DNA from: Collinsella sp.
Lineage (GTDB): Bacteria > Actinomycetota > Coriobacteriia > Coriobacteriales > Coriobacteriaceae
NCBI GenBank assembly: GCA_019419405.1
Contig: DYAA01000078.1
Span: forward strand, 1 to 15,927
DNA: 15,927 nt
Reading direction: 5' to 3'
Under the pieces are notes generated by a model that saw only the letters and a program-made list of their open reading frames with translations, had not been told where the DNA came from and searched no databases. This document shows, piece by piece, positions 1 through 8,417 of the stretch. The first letter of the stretch is position 1; the number at the start of each line of letters is the position of its first letter. Position numbers and translations under genes: made by a program.

Positions 1-1757
1 ACACGACGACGGCCACCACGGTCCTCGTCCTCGCGGCGACGGCGATGCGCCTCGCCCTGGAACTGCTTGGCACGGCGCTCGGCACGGTTGCCGCGTGGGG
101 TCTGCTCGACGGCAGCAGCACCCCCGCGCTCCTCGGCAGCTACCTCGCGGGCCACGCTCTCCACAGCCTCGTCCACGCGAGCCTGAACGCCCTCGCGCAC
201 GCGGGTCTTGCCGCCGCGCTTGGGACGGCCCGGACGCTCGCCGTCGCTGCGGCGCTCGTCGCGACCGCGGTTGGAACGACCGGCAACATCGCCGTAATCG
301 TCGCCGTTGCGCTTGCCGTCGCGACGCGCCTGCTCAAGCTTCTTCTTGCTCTTGGACTTGCCGCGCTTGGTCTTCTTCTTCACCTTAAAGGCGGCAGGGT
401 CGCGCTCGGGGTCAACCGCGGGCGGGTTGGGACCCACATGCAGGTCGCCGGCCCCGTAGATGTCGGCCGTCTTGTCCATGAGCTTCTCGATCTCGTAGAA
501 CTCATCGACATCCTGCTCGGTCACAAACGTGATGGCCCACCCCAGCTCGCCGGCGCGGCCCGTACGGCCAATGCGGTGGATATAGTCGGTCGGCTCGGCC
601 GGCACATCAAAGTTCACGACGTAGCGCACGTCGCTGATGTCGATGCCGCGGGCGAGCACGTCGGTCGCCACCAGTACGTCGACGGTGCCGTCGCGGAAGG
701 CCGAAAGCGCGCGCTCGCGCTGCGCCTGGCTGCGGTTGCCGTGAATCGCGGCGGCCTTGATGCCCTTACGCTCCAAGCGACGGCAGCAGCTGTCGGCGCG
801 GTGCTTGGTGCGCATAAAGACGATAGTGCGCTCCGGGCCCTCCTTTTTGAGGAACTCGGGCAGCAGGTTGTTCTTGGCCTCGATGGACACCGGGAACACA
901 AACTGGTCGACGGTGTCGGCGGTCGATGTAGCGGGCGCGATCTCCACGCGGGCCGGGTCGCTCACCAGGTCGGTGATCTCGCCCACGGCCTCCTCGTCGA
1001 GCGTAGCCGAGAACAGCAGCGTCTGGCGCTCGGCCGGCGTCTCGCGCACGATGCGGCGGACGGCGGGTAAAAAGCCCATATCGAGCATGCGATCGGCCTC
1101 GTCGAGCACCAGCACCTTGACCTCGTCCAGGTGGCAGGCGCCCTGCTCGATCAGGTCGACCAGACGGCCCGGCGTGGCGACCAGGATGTCGCAGCCGTAC
1201 TTGAGCGCCGCGGTCTGGGGCTTGTAGCTCACGCCGCCCACGACGGTCACGGCAACATGGCCGGTAACGTCGGCGATCTTGCTCGCGACCTCGTCGATCT
1301 GCTGGGCAAGCTCGCGCGTGGGGGTGATGACGAGCATCAAGGGACCGCGACCGTTGCCCTCGGGCTTCTTGGCGCCGCGACGGCGGTTGCGGCCTCCGCG
1401 CTCGCGCACGGGCTTGGGCGGAGCGATGTGCTCCAGGTTGTTCATGGTCGGCAGCAAAAAGGCAGCCGTCTTGCCGGTGCCGGTCTGAGCGGCGGCAAGC
1501 AGGTCGCGGCCCTCGAGCACAACGGGAATCGAGCCAGCCTGGACAGGCGTGGGCGCCGTGTAGCCAAGGTTCTCGATGGCACGAAGCATCTCGTCCGAAA
1601 GTCCCAGCTCGTCAAAGGCGGGCAGGCTCTCGGTCGCGGACTCAACGGTCTCGGCGGCGCTGGCCTCGTCGGCAGCATCGAAGGCAGCCTGGGTCATGGC
1701 CTCGCGGGCCTCGTCCAGAATCTCGGCGTCCGTGACGTCGGATACAGAATTACGCAT
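1..1757 (-). CDS. DEAD-box ATP-dependent RNA helicase (3' end outside window)
   Basis: ATP-dependent RNA helicase of the DEAD-box superfamily 2 type, acting in RNA remodelling such as ribosome assembly, mRNA decay or cold adaptation. The frame is open from ATG at 1757-1755 to the left window edge, so 585 codons are seen and the C-terminus is missing. An acidic N-terminus (about residues 1-45) precedes a Q-motif region (F48 to Q73). Walker A AQTGTGKT is at 90-97, PTRELA follows, DEAD is at 219-222, then SAT, ARGID, and HRIGRTGR at 394-401. From about residue 440 the tail is strongly basic and low in complexity (KKKTKRGKSKSKKK, then Arg/Gly/Glu-rich), typical of RNA-binding tails in RhlE- and CsdA-like helicases. 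An AAGGAA ribosome site precedes the start. The specific family member (csdA/deaD or rhlE type) cannot be settled. Confidence 0.95.
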   Translation of the reverse strand, partial: MRNSVSDVTDAEILDEAREAMTQAAFDAADEASAAETVESATESLPAFDELGLSDEMLRAIENLGYTAPTPVQAGSIPVVLEGRDLLAAAQTGTGKTAAFLLPTMNNLEHIAPPKPVRERGGRNRRRGAKKPEGNGRGPLMLVITPTRELAQQIDEVASKIADVTGHVAVTVVGGVSYKPQTAALKYGCDILVATPGRLVDLIEQGACHLDEVKVLVLDEADRMLDMGFLPAVRRIVRETPAERQTLLFSATLDEEAVGEITDLVSDPARVEIAPATSTADTVDQFVFPVSIEAKNNLLPEFLKKEGPERTIVFMRTKHRADSCCRRLERKGIKAAAIHGNRSQAQRERALSAFRDGTVDVLVATDVLARGIDISDVRYVVNFDVPAEPTDYIHRIGRTGRAGELGWAITFVTEQDVDEFYEIEKLMDKTADIYGAGDLHVGPNPPAVDPERDPAAFKVKKKTKRGKSKSKKKLEQARRDGKRNGDDYGDVAGRSNRGRDERRSDGERPGRPKRGGKTRVREGVQARVDEAVESVAREVAAEERGGAAAVEQTPRGNRAERRAKQFQGEAHRRRREDEDRGGRRR

Positions 1758-2020
1758 ATGTTGTTGTTCCTTATCTGCACGCGTTATGGGCACGGCATGC
1801 GGCCGCGCGAGCGTGCTTGGTAGTGCGCTAATACATACAAAAACAGGTGCGCACAGAGAGGACGTTGCTCAGCACGCTGGCGATCGCTTTGGCAGCCCTA
1901 TCACGCGCCGTCCAGACGCAGCGGCCCTAAGCGATGGAGCAGATTCGCCGCCGGTTAGTATACCCGCGCTTCGCATGCCCCCACGTAAACCACAGATGAC
2001 GGGGCGGGCCCGGACCGATT
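1758..2020. other. Helicase 5' leader and intergenic region
   Basis: This stretch lies between the helicase and array A and holds no convincing gene. On the minus strand a TATACT box (complement of 1957-1962) could be a -10 element, but no good -35 lies at normal spacing. If it is used, the helicase would have a leader of roughly 190 nt. Long leaders are known for cold-inducible DEAD-box helicases, so this is worth noting but unproven. Confidence 0.35.
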
Positions 2021-2158
2021 GTCTCAATCTGTAACAATTACGGAGCAAAACCGGGTCTACATGTTACGGATCGAGACAAACGGTCGGCACGGTTCACAAA
2101 CGTCTCAATCTGTAACAGTTACGGAGCAAAATCGGTCCCAATTGTTATAGATCAAGAC
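2021..2158. repeat. Palindromic repeat array A (2 units)
   Basis: Two 57-nt hairpin units: R1 2021-2077 and R2 2102-2158, separated by 24 nt. Each has a left arm GTCTCAATCTGTAACA, a 25-nt loop, and a right arm that is nearly its reverse complement (TGTTACGGATCGAGAC in R1, TGTTATAGATCAAGAC in R2). Both loops contain TTACGGAGCAAAA, also nearly present in R6 of array B. R1 has two and R2 three departures from perfect pairing, so this array looks more worn than the others. It lies between the divergent helicase and FHA genes. Confidence 0.93.
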
Positions 2159-2224
2159 AGAGGGGGATTTCCGTCCAGTCCAAACCAAATCTCTCGCTCT
2201 TCCTGCAATTTCGAACATGTGGCC

Positions 2225-2230
2225 TATAAT
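2225..2230 (+). promoter_or_regulatory. Probable -10 box of the FHA gene
   Basis: A perfect TATAAT lies about 108 nt upstream of the GTG start at 2338. The -35 region about 17 nt upstream (near 2202-2208) matches consensus poorly. Transcription starting near 2237 would begin downstream of array A, so the array would not be in this mRNA. Confidence 0.5.
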
Positions 2231-2337
2231 GTTGCTTTGGTTACGCTACATATTGCGCAGCCATTTAATACGTCGCCCACCGGGGGCCATTAATTCCTAT
2301 CGCCTTATTGGCCAGGAAGCAATCAAAGGAGGTATCC

Positions 2338-3300
2338 GTGGCAGCAGAGACGCCTTGCTCGGTCCTCTATAACGATATTCGCTCGTTCGGCGGTCTTAAA
2401 CATCTCGAGATCGCCCGAATGCTCATCAATGGAAACTCTTATCTCGGCAGTACCCTGCTCGAGAAATGCTCTTCCAACCGCTCGTATCTCACCCGTTACA
2501 TCGTCCATCGCGAGCCTGACCAGTGCGCGCCCGCCATCTACAGCGACTTTGCCGTCACCACGCTCAATCTTTCCGCGGCAATCTGCAGCAAGCTCGGCGG
2601 CGGCGAGTCCGCCTATCAGGCAATCGCCGAGCACTATCGCGGCCCGGCCGCCAACGAAATGATGTCGGCTCTCGCCAGCTACAAGTTGGACAGCCGCCTA
2701 TATGCAAATGCCCTCAATCACATCGACAACTTTGACGGCAATGCCGTGCGCGAGAAGAGTACGCTTTACCTTATGCTCTTTGTGGCAACGGGGGCGCTCG
2801 CCGACCCCATCCAAGGCGTGGCTACCGTCGAGCGCTTTTGCGACAGCAAGACAGGCGGGCACTTTGGCACCACCGAAACTACCGTCGGACGTGGCTTTAC
2901 TGGCAGCCTGGAGCAGCCGCGCACCGTCGCCCCCAACCTCGGTCTGCTCAGGACACATGCCGACAACTGCGTTGACATGCAGATCCACCCCCTTACGCGT
3001 GACCCGCGCGGCACGGTAATTGGGTCCTTGCCCAAAACCTCGCCCAGCATCACCGATGTAGGCGCCGACGCATCGCGCGAGCATCTCCGCATTTGGCTCG
3101 AAGGCGGACGCTGGTACGCCCAGGGCCTTGGGTCGACCAACGGCACAGTGCTCGAATCGGGTGCAGGCGACGGCGATATTGTGATTGAGCCGCCGCGCGA
3201 CCAACGCGAGCCCGGCAAGATCTATCCCCCGGTGGAAATCGAAAACAGCGACAGGCTCCATCTGGGTCTCTATACGACATTCCTTGTCATTGTGGACTAG
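2338..3300 (+). CDS. FHA-domain protein (phosphothreonine-binding)
   Basis: Protein of 320 aa with a C-terminal forkhead-associated domain, which in known families binds phosphothreonine peptides. The FHA region is about residues 215-320: a GTVIGSL first strand, S246-R-E-H249, the signature GSTNGT at 265-270, and a final LHLGLYTTFLVIV strand. Residues 1-210 match nothing I recognise; they look soluble and largely helical. The start chosen is GTG 2338 because AAAGGAGG (2325-2332) lies 5 nt before it; an in-frame TTG at 2308 would put that ribosome site inside the gene. The next gene is a Ser/Thr kinase on the same strand, so this protein may be its substrate or reader (inference). A terminator follows directly, so the two genes are probably transcribed separately. 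Confidence 0.87.
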   Translation: MAAETPCSVLYNDIRSFGGLKHLEIARMLINGNSYLGSTLLEKCSSNRSYLTRYIVHREPDQCAPAIYSDFAVTTLNLSAAICSKLGGGESAYQAIAEHYRGPAANEMMSALASYKLDSRLYANALNHIDNFDGNAVREKSTLYLMLFVATGALADPIQGVATVERFCDSKTGGHFGTTETTVGRGFTGSLEQPRTVAPNLGLLRTHADNCVDMQIHPLTRDPRGTVIGSLPKTSPSITDVGADASREHLRIWLEGGRWYAQGLGSTNGTVLESGAGDGDIVIEPPRDQREPGKIYPPVEIENSDRLHLGLYTTFLVIVD

Positions 3301-3302
3301 CG

Positions 3303-3339
3303 CGGACGGCGATCGAAAGACGGCCGCCGTCCGTCTTTT
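3303..3339 (+). terminator. Rho-independent terminator after the FHA gene
   Basis: An 8-bp GC stem, CGGACGGC (3303-3310) with GCCGTCCG (3326-3333), is followed by TCTTTT. It begins 3 nt after the FHA stop codon. Confidence 0.75.
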
Positions 3340-3378
3340 GTCTTCTACCTTCTGCGTCGTAAACGACAATACTCAGCG

Positions 3379-3439
3379 GTATACGTGGGCAGTGCGGTTA
3401 TCATGGTACTTTACCGATATCCGCACTGCTCACGTATAC
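3379..3439 (+). promoter_or_regulatory. Long near-perfect hairpin upstream of the kinase gene
   Basis: Arms 3379-3402 and 3416-3439 are 24 nt each; 22 positions pair perfectly, one is a G-T wobble and one a T-T mismatch. Inside them GGTA (3405-3408) and TACC (3412-3415) continue the stem to a 3-nt loop. The arms begin and end with GTATACGTG and CACGTATAC. No T-run follows, so it is not a simple terminator. It ends 21 nt before the kinase ribosome site, so it could be a leader structure or a palindromic operator. Confidence 0.7.
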
Positions 3440-3471
3440 GCGCGGCAACCCATGCCAGACAAAGGAACGCC

Positions 3472-5556
3472 ATGGATACTACCGATAGCGCCTATGGCGA
3501 CAAACTCATCCGTCTCGACACGTTCGATACCGCCGTGGCAGTCGACCCCAGTGCCGAGGACGACGCCAAGCGCCGGTTTATGACGCTTATTCTTCAGACG
3601 GCATACCGTGACGGCGGCAATATCGGGCACGTGCTGCGCGCGACCAACACGAGCGGCGAGGTCTTTGCCGTCAAGCTGCTCAAGGACAACGCCATCCTTT
3701 CCGACCAGACGCCCGATCGCTCTGCCGAGCAAGCGGCTGCGCACCTGGCCAGCACCGCCGCGCTGTTCGAGGAGTACCGTCATCTGTGTACCGTCTCGCA
3801 CCTGCGCGGATTTCCGCGCGTCTATGGCTACGGATCGTGCGAGAACGACCCGCTCATCCTCATGGAGTGGGTCGAGGGCACCTCGCTCAAGCAGGCGCTG
3901 CCCTTGCTTCCGCACGACGCCTCGGGCGGGCTGACCACCCAGATGGTCGCCGCCGTCGGAAACGCCGTACTTCGCGCGCTCTTGATGACCCAAGGCCTCG
4001 TGAATCCGGTCATCCATCGCGACCTGTCGCCTGCCAATATCATGTTCCGCACCACCAGCCGAACGCTCGAGCAGCAGATTGCCGATTGCTCCTTTGACCC
4101 CTGCCTCATCGACATGGGCTCCGCGACCATGGCCCTCGGCGACGACACGATCACCCGGCGCGCCGACATCTGGCGCTTTGCCACGCCCGCATACGCCGCG
4201 CCCGAAATGCTCACGCAGGATATCGAAGGCATCGCGGCCCTTCGCCGCTCGCCCGCGATCGACGTCTATGCGCTTTCGAGCATTCTGTACCAGCTCTACA
4301 GCGGTCGCAAGCCGTTCGATGTTGAGTCGACGGGTGCCGCGGCGACCGGCTCGTTCTACCTCATAAAGACCAAGACCAAGCCGGCGCCGCTCGAGCCGCG
4401 CTGCGAGGGCGACAAAGCGCTTGTCCAGATCATCATGAAAGGCATTTCGGTCGAACAGGGCGATCGCCCTACCGAGCAGCAGATGCTCGAGGTGCTCTCG
4501 ACATACCTCCCCGCTGCAGAATCTGAGGACCGCGAGGGTGCAGGAGACGAGGCCGCAATTGATATCGATTCTGGCACGCACCTTAAGGTCGACGTCGCCG
4601 GCGAGCGCGCGCGAGAGATCCTGGAGCAGGCCCGGCACGACGCCATGACCCGCCGTCGCTTTATTATCGGCGGCGTCGTTGCGGTCGTTGCGGGGCTCGG
4701 CGTCGTTGGCGCGGCAACCCATGGCTTTGGCATCCCCGACTACCTGGACGGCATCCGCGGTTCGCTTGACGACTACACTTGGGACCAGCTGCAGGAGATT
4801 TCGCTCAAGATTAAGGCCGCCGAGACCCGTAGCGAGGCACGCGAGATTGCCAAGCGCTACCACCTGCTCGACGCTGATGGGCATATCCCCTATCCGTGCA
4901 CTAAGCGTGTGAAGCTCGCCAACGGGCTGGAGGTCGGCGCTCAGCTTGTGGGCATCCGCCACGACGAACTTCTGGACGGTACAGGCAAGGCCGGACTGAC
5001 GTTTATGTTCGATGCGGGTATTGCCGAGCGCAACGCTGCGGCTGAACCGCCGAGCGCCGGCTGGGCAGATTGCGAGCTGCGGGAATGGCTCAACGGCGAC
5101 GGCCTTAAGCTGCTGCCCAACGAGTTGCGCGCACTCATCAAATCCGTCAAAAAGATCTCAAATAACGTTGGCGCCGCCAACAGTGCATCGTGTCTGAGCG
5201 AGTTGCCCGCAACCCTTTGGCTGCCCGCCATGGTCGAGCTGTGCGGTACGCAACCGCCCGATTCGTTTGCCGAGGACTATCACTACCTGGCAGACATCTA
5301 CAACGGCGAGGGCAAGGAGTACCAACTCTTCCGCGAGCTCAAGGTGAGCCCGTATTCCACGAACGAGACGATGGTCCGCCAGTGGAAGGGCAAGGACACT
5401 TGTTGGTGGGAGCGCACGGTGAGCCCCGACACATCGGAGAGCGAAGGCACGCTCTATATGAACCGCGTGGGGCACGACGGCGACGTCTTTACGTACGCAA
5501 CGCCTGCGGAAAAGCCAAGCAAGCGAACCTGCGTGATCCCCGGGTTCTGCATCTAG
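3472..5556 (+). CDS. Membrane Ser/Thr protein kinase with DUF6273-like outside domain
   Basis: Hanks-type Ser/Thr kinase of 694 aa. Kinase motifs in order: FAVK (Lys68, ATP binding), HRDLSPAN (catalytic Asp184, Asn189), DMG in place of DFG (Asp214), APE at 243-245, and IDVYALSSILYQL (Asp264). The glycine-rich loop is weak (YRDGGNIGHV, 45-54). A basic RRR precedes a single membrane helix at about 397-415, putting the kinase in the cytoplasm and residues 420-694 outside. The outer part resembles DUF6273: SAGWADCELREWLN at 528-541, LPATLWLPAMVELCG at 578-592, CWWERTVS at 644-651, and a final VIPGFCI. Start ATG 3472 has AAAGGA (3461-3466) 5 nt upstream; the frame is open further upstream but crosses the hairpin. 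Ligand and substrates are unknown; the upstream FHA protein is a candidate partner. Confidence 0.88.
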   Translation: MDTTDSAYGDKLIRLDTFDTAVAVDPSAEDDAKRRFMTLILQTAYRDGGNIGHVLRATNTSGEVFAVKLLKDNAILSDQTPDRSAEQAAAHLASTAALFEEYRHLCTVSHLRGFPRVYGYGSCENDPLILMEWVEGTSLKQALPLLPHDASGGLTTQMVAAVGNAVLRALLMTQGLVNPVIHRDLSPANIMFRTTSRTLEQQIADCSFDPCLIDMGSATMALGDDTITRRADIWRFATPAYAAPEMLTQDIEGIAALRRSPAIDVYALSSILYQLYSGRKPFDVESTGAAATGSFYLIKTKTKPAPLEPRCEGDKALVQIIMKGISVEQGDRPTEQQMLEVLSTYLPAAESEDREGAGDEAAIDIDSGTHLKVDVAGERAREILEQARHDAMTRRRFIIGGVVAVVAGLGVVGAATHGFGIPDYLDGIRGSLDDYTWDQLQEISLKIKAAETRSEAREIAKRYHLLDADGHIPYPCTKRVKLANGLEVGAQLVGIRHDELLDGTGKAGLTFMFDAGIAERNAAAEPPSAGWADCELREWLNGDGLKLLPNELRALIKSVKKISNNVGAANSASCLSELPATLWLPAMVELCGTQPPDSFAEDYHYLADIYNGEGKEYQLFRELKVSPYSTNETMVRQWKGKDTCWWERTVSPDTSESEGTLYMNRVGHDGDVFTYATPAEKPSKRTCVIPGFCI

Positions 5557-5598
5557 GGAGCGGGCGTCTTGCCGTGACGGGACCCCTCCCCGGCAATT

Positions 5599-5896
5599 GT
5601 CTCGTTCTGTAACACTAGCTCGGCAGATACAGATCTAGATGTTACAGAACGAGACAAAACCCAACCCCGCGAGACAACATCTCAATCTGTAACAGTAAGG
5701 GGTCAAAAAACTCTCTAGATGTTACAGATCAAGACATTTGAGTTGACCGCGGACGCTCTGTCTCGATCTGTAACAGTTAGAGGTCATATTTGCTGCTAGA
5801 TGTTACAGATTGAGACATTAAGTTTCCCGTCAACTGTTTGTCTAAATCTGTAACAGTTACGGCTCAAAAACCGGTTCAGACGTTACAGATTGAGAT
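5599..5896. repeat. Palindromic repeat array B (4 units)
   Basis: Four 57-nt units: R3 5599-5655, R4 5679-5735, R5 5760-5816, R6 5840-5896, with spacers of 23, 24 and 23 nt (298 bp in all). R3 has arms GTCTCGTTCTGTAACA and TGTTACAGAACGAGAC: both arms depart from the family consensus yet stay perfectly complementary. R4 to R6 have one to three arm mismatches. Loops are 25 nt; R3, R4 and R5 end in CTAGA and R6 in TCAGA. The array fills most of the gap between the kinase stop and the copA promoter. Confidence 0.95.
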
Positions 5897-5969
5897 GTTT
5901 GGCAGAGACGGCCACCGATTGAGCAGCCGCCCTCATCTGTAATGAAAAGTCATACATTCCAACTATTAC

Positions 5970-6000
5970 TGGACACCCCCAGGGGGTATGGGTGTATAGT
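5970..6000 (+). promoter_or_regulatory. copA promoter with CsoR-like operator
   Basis: A -35-like TGGACA (5970-5975) and -10 TATAGT (5995-6000) are 19 bp apart. Over the -35 and spacer lies ACACCCCCAGGGGGTAT (5973-5989), a GC palindrome flanked by AT that matches the general form of CsoR operators (TACCCC-N-GGGGTA). The known CsoR mechanism is repression without copper and release when Cu(I) binds. The csoR-type gene at the end of this cluster is the probable regulator. The wide spacer would also suit MerR-type regulation, but no MerR gene is present here. Confidence 0.72.
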
Positions 6001-6047
6001 ATCGGCAGGTTAACAATTCCAACACCGAACTACAGAAAGGAGAAGCC

Positions 6048-8390
6048 ATGGCTCAAGATAAGTTCGACGTGGGCGGCATGACATGCGCCGCCTGCCAGGC
6101 GCACGTGGACCGCGCCGTAAGCAAACTCGACGGCGTCCAAAGCGTCGCGGTCAACCTACTCGCTGGTTCCATGATGGTCGACTATGACCCCGCGCAGGTC
6201 TCCCCCGAGGATATCTGCACCGCCGTCGACCGCGCGGGCTACTCGGCCTCGCCCGTCGATGCGGGCACCGGCGCCGCTGGCTCAAACGGCAGCGTGCAAG
6301 CCAGGTCCGGCGCCGCCCATATGGAGTCGCCTACCAAAAAGCTGGAGGCCGCCGCTTCCGCCATGCGCACCCGCCTCATCGTCTCGATCGTATTCCTCAT
6401 CCCACTGTTCTACATAGGCATGGGGCACATGCTCGGTTGGCCGCTACCCGGCATTTTCACCGACCATACCCACAGCATGACGCTCGCGCTCACCGAGCTC
6501 GTCCTGCTCATCCCCATCGTCTACGTCAACGACGCGTACTTTATCAACGGGTTTAAGTCGCTCGTGCACGGCGCGCCCACCATGGACGCCCTCATCGCCG
6601 TCGGTGCCACCGCTTCCATTGCCTGGTCGCTCTACGCCATGTTCATCATGGCCGACCAGCTGGCCACAGGTCAGGTGCACGAGGCCATGATGACGGGTAT
6701 GAGCAACCTGTACTTTGAGAGCGCCGGTACAATTCTGTCGCTCGTCACCGTGGGCAAATACCTCGAGACACGCAGCAAATCCAAAACCGGCGGCGCCATC
6801 GAGGCGCTCATCGACTTGGCACCCAAGACTGCGACCGTCGTTGCCGACGACGGCACCGAAACCACCGTCGACGTCGACAGTATCCTTCCCGGCCAGGTCC
6901 TGCGCGTGCGCCCCGGAGAGTCCATCCCCGTCGATGGCGTGGTGCTCGAGGGCAGCTCGGCCGTGGACGAGAGTGCGCTCACCGGCGAGTCCATCCCCGT
7001 GGAAAAGACCGCCAGCGACACCGTCAGCGCCGCCACCGTCAACCGTACCGGTTCGTTTACCTTCCGCGCCACGCGTGTGGGCGCCGACACGTCGCTCGCC
7101 AAGATTATCCAGCTCGTCGAGGACGCCAACGCCACCAAGGCGCCCATCGCCCGCATGGCCGACAAGGTCGCCGGCGTGTTCGTGCCCGTGGTGTTTGTAA
7201 TCTCTGCCGTAACTTTTGTGGCGTGGATGGTGCTGACTGGAAGCATCAACGAAGCGCTTACCTCCGCCGTGGCTGTGCTGGTGATCAGTTGTCCGTGCGC
7301 GCTGGGCCTGGCCACGCCCGTCGCCATTATGGTTGGCACCGGCAAGGGCGCCGAAATGGGCATTCTGTTCAAGAGCGCCGAGGCGCTGGAGAACCTGCGC
7401 AGCGTGGGCACCGTGGTGCTCGATAAGACGGGCACCGTCACCCGCGGCAAGCCTGCCGTGACCGATATCGTGGTAGCCACGCGCGCTGACGGCTCGCCCG
7501 CCATGAGCGAAAAGGCGCTGCTCAAGCTGGCCGCCGCGCTGGAGCGCTCGAGCGAGCACCCGCTGGCAGAGGCGATTATGGCCGAGTGCGAGGCGCGCGG
7601 AATTGTCGCGCGCATGGTCGAGGACTTTGCCGCCGTGCCCGGACGAGGCGTTACGGCACGCGAGGGGCAGAATGTCATCGCAGCCGGCAACGTGCGCCTG
7701 ATGGACGAGCTGGGCGTTACCGTGCCCGCGGGTCTTGCCGAGCAATTTGCCGCCGAAGGCAAGACGCCGCTGTTCTTTGCCAAGAACGGCGAGCTTGTCG
7801 GCACCATCGCCGTGGCTGACGAGGTCAAAGAGACGAGCGCCGAGGCCATCGCTGCGCTCCGCAAGCTCGGCGTCGACGTGCGCATGCTCACCGGCGACAA
7901 CCGCGTGACGGCCGAGGCCATCGCCCGCCGCGTGGGCCTCGACCGTGCGCAGGTCATCGCCGACGTCCTCCCCGCCGACAAGGAGCGCCACGTGCGCGAA
8001 CTGCAGGATTCGGGCGGCAAGGTCGCCATGGTGGGCGACGGCATCAACGACTCCCCCGCCCTGGCGCGCGCCGACGTGGGCCTTGCCATCGGCACCGGTG
8101 CCGACATCGCCAAGGAAGGCGCCGACGTGGTGCTCATGCGCAGCGACCTTATGGATGTTGCGCGTGCCATCGAGCTTTCGCGCGCCACGATCCGCAACAT
8201 CAAGCAGGACCTGTTCTGGGCGCTGTTCTACAACGGCATCGGCATCCCACTCGCCGCAGGCGTGTTCTTCCCCCTCACCGGCTGGCAACTCTCGCCGATG
8301 TTTGGTGCCGCCGCGATGAGCCTGTCGAGCGTCTGCGTCGTGACCAACGCTTTGCGCCTGCGAACCTTTAAGCCCAAAGTGGCAAAATAG
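6048..8390 (+). CDS. copA: Copper-exporting P1B-type ATPase CopA
   Basis: Inner-membrane P-type ATPase of 780 aa that couples ATP hydrolysis to Cu(I) export. One N-terminal heavy-metal domain carries GMTCAAC (Cys13, Cys16). A linker of about 40 residues leads to the membrane helices. Family motifs: TGES (312-315, actuator), SCPCALGLATP with the transport site Cys415-Pro-Cys417, DKTGT with the phosphorylated Asp459, HP of the SEHPLAEA loop, and GDGINDSPAL from 663. CPC plus the HMA domain indicates Cu(I) rather than Zn or Cd. ATG 6048 has AAGGAG (6037-6042) 5 nt upstream. The length is usual for one-HMA CopA proteins. It is followed by the copZ-like and csoR-type genes on the same strand, and the CsoR-like promoter lies just upstream. 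Confidence 0.97.
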   Translation: MAQDKFDVGGMTCAACQAHVDRAVSKLDGVQSVAVNLLAGSMMVDYDPAQVSPEDICTAVDRAGYSASPVDAGTGAAGSNGSVQARSGAAHMESPTKKLEAAASAMRTRLIVSIVFLIPLFYIGMGHMLGWPLPGIFTDHTHSMTLALTELVLLIPIVYVNDAYFINGFKSLVHGAPTMDALIAVGATASIAWSLYAMFIMADQLATGQVHEAMMTGMSNLYFESAGTILSLVTVGKYLETRSKSKTGGAIEALIDLAPKTATVVADDGTETTVDVDSILPGQVLRVRPGESIPVDGVVLEGSSAVDESALTGESIPVEKTASDTVSAATVNRTGSFTFRATRVGADTSLAKIIQLVEDANATKAPIARMADKVAGVFVPVVFVISAVTFVAWMVLTGSINEALTSAVAVLVISCPCALGLATPVAIMVGTGKGAEMGILFKSAEALENLRSVGTVVLDKTGTVTRGKPAVTDIVVATRADGSPAMSEKALLKLAAALERSSEHPLAEAIMAECEARGIVARMVEDFAAVPGRGVTAREGQNVIAAGNVRLMDELGVTVPAGLAEQFAAEGKTPLFFAKNGELVGTIAVADEVKETSAEAIAALRKLGVDVRMLTGDNRVTAEAIARRVGLDRAQVIADVLPADKERHVRELQDSGGKVAMVGDGINDSPALARADVGLAIGTGADIAKEGADVVLMRSDLMDVARAIELSRATIRNIKQDLFWALFYNGIGIPLAAGVFFPLTGWQLSPMFGAAAMSLSSVCVVTNALRLRTFKPKVAK

Positions 8391-8417
8391 GCTCACCATT
8401 AAGTCCATTTATAACGG

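Noticed and set aside
45..1823. Plus-strand open frames opposite the helicase gene
   Set aside because: They mirror the helicase codons and lack ribosome sites and recognisable domains.
3430..4962. Long open frame on the minus strand opposite the kinase gene
   Set aside because: Same shadow effect; the plus-strand frame carries intact kinase motifs and a membrane helix.
6444..8408. Long open frame on the minus strand opposite copA
   Set aside because: It is a codon-bias shadow in GC-rich DNA; its translation is His/Gly/Asp-rich without family motifs, while copA on the other strand has every expected motif.
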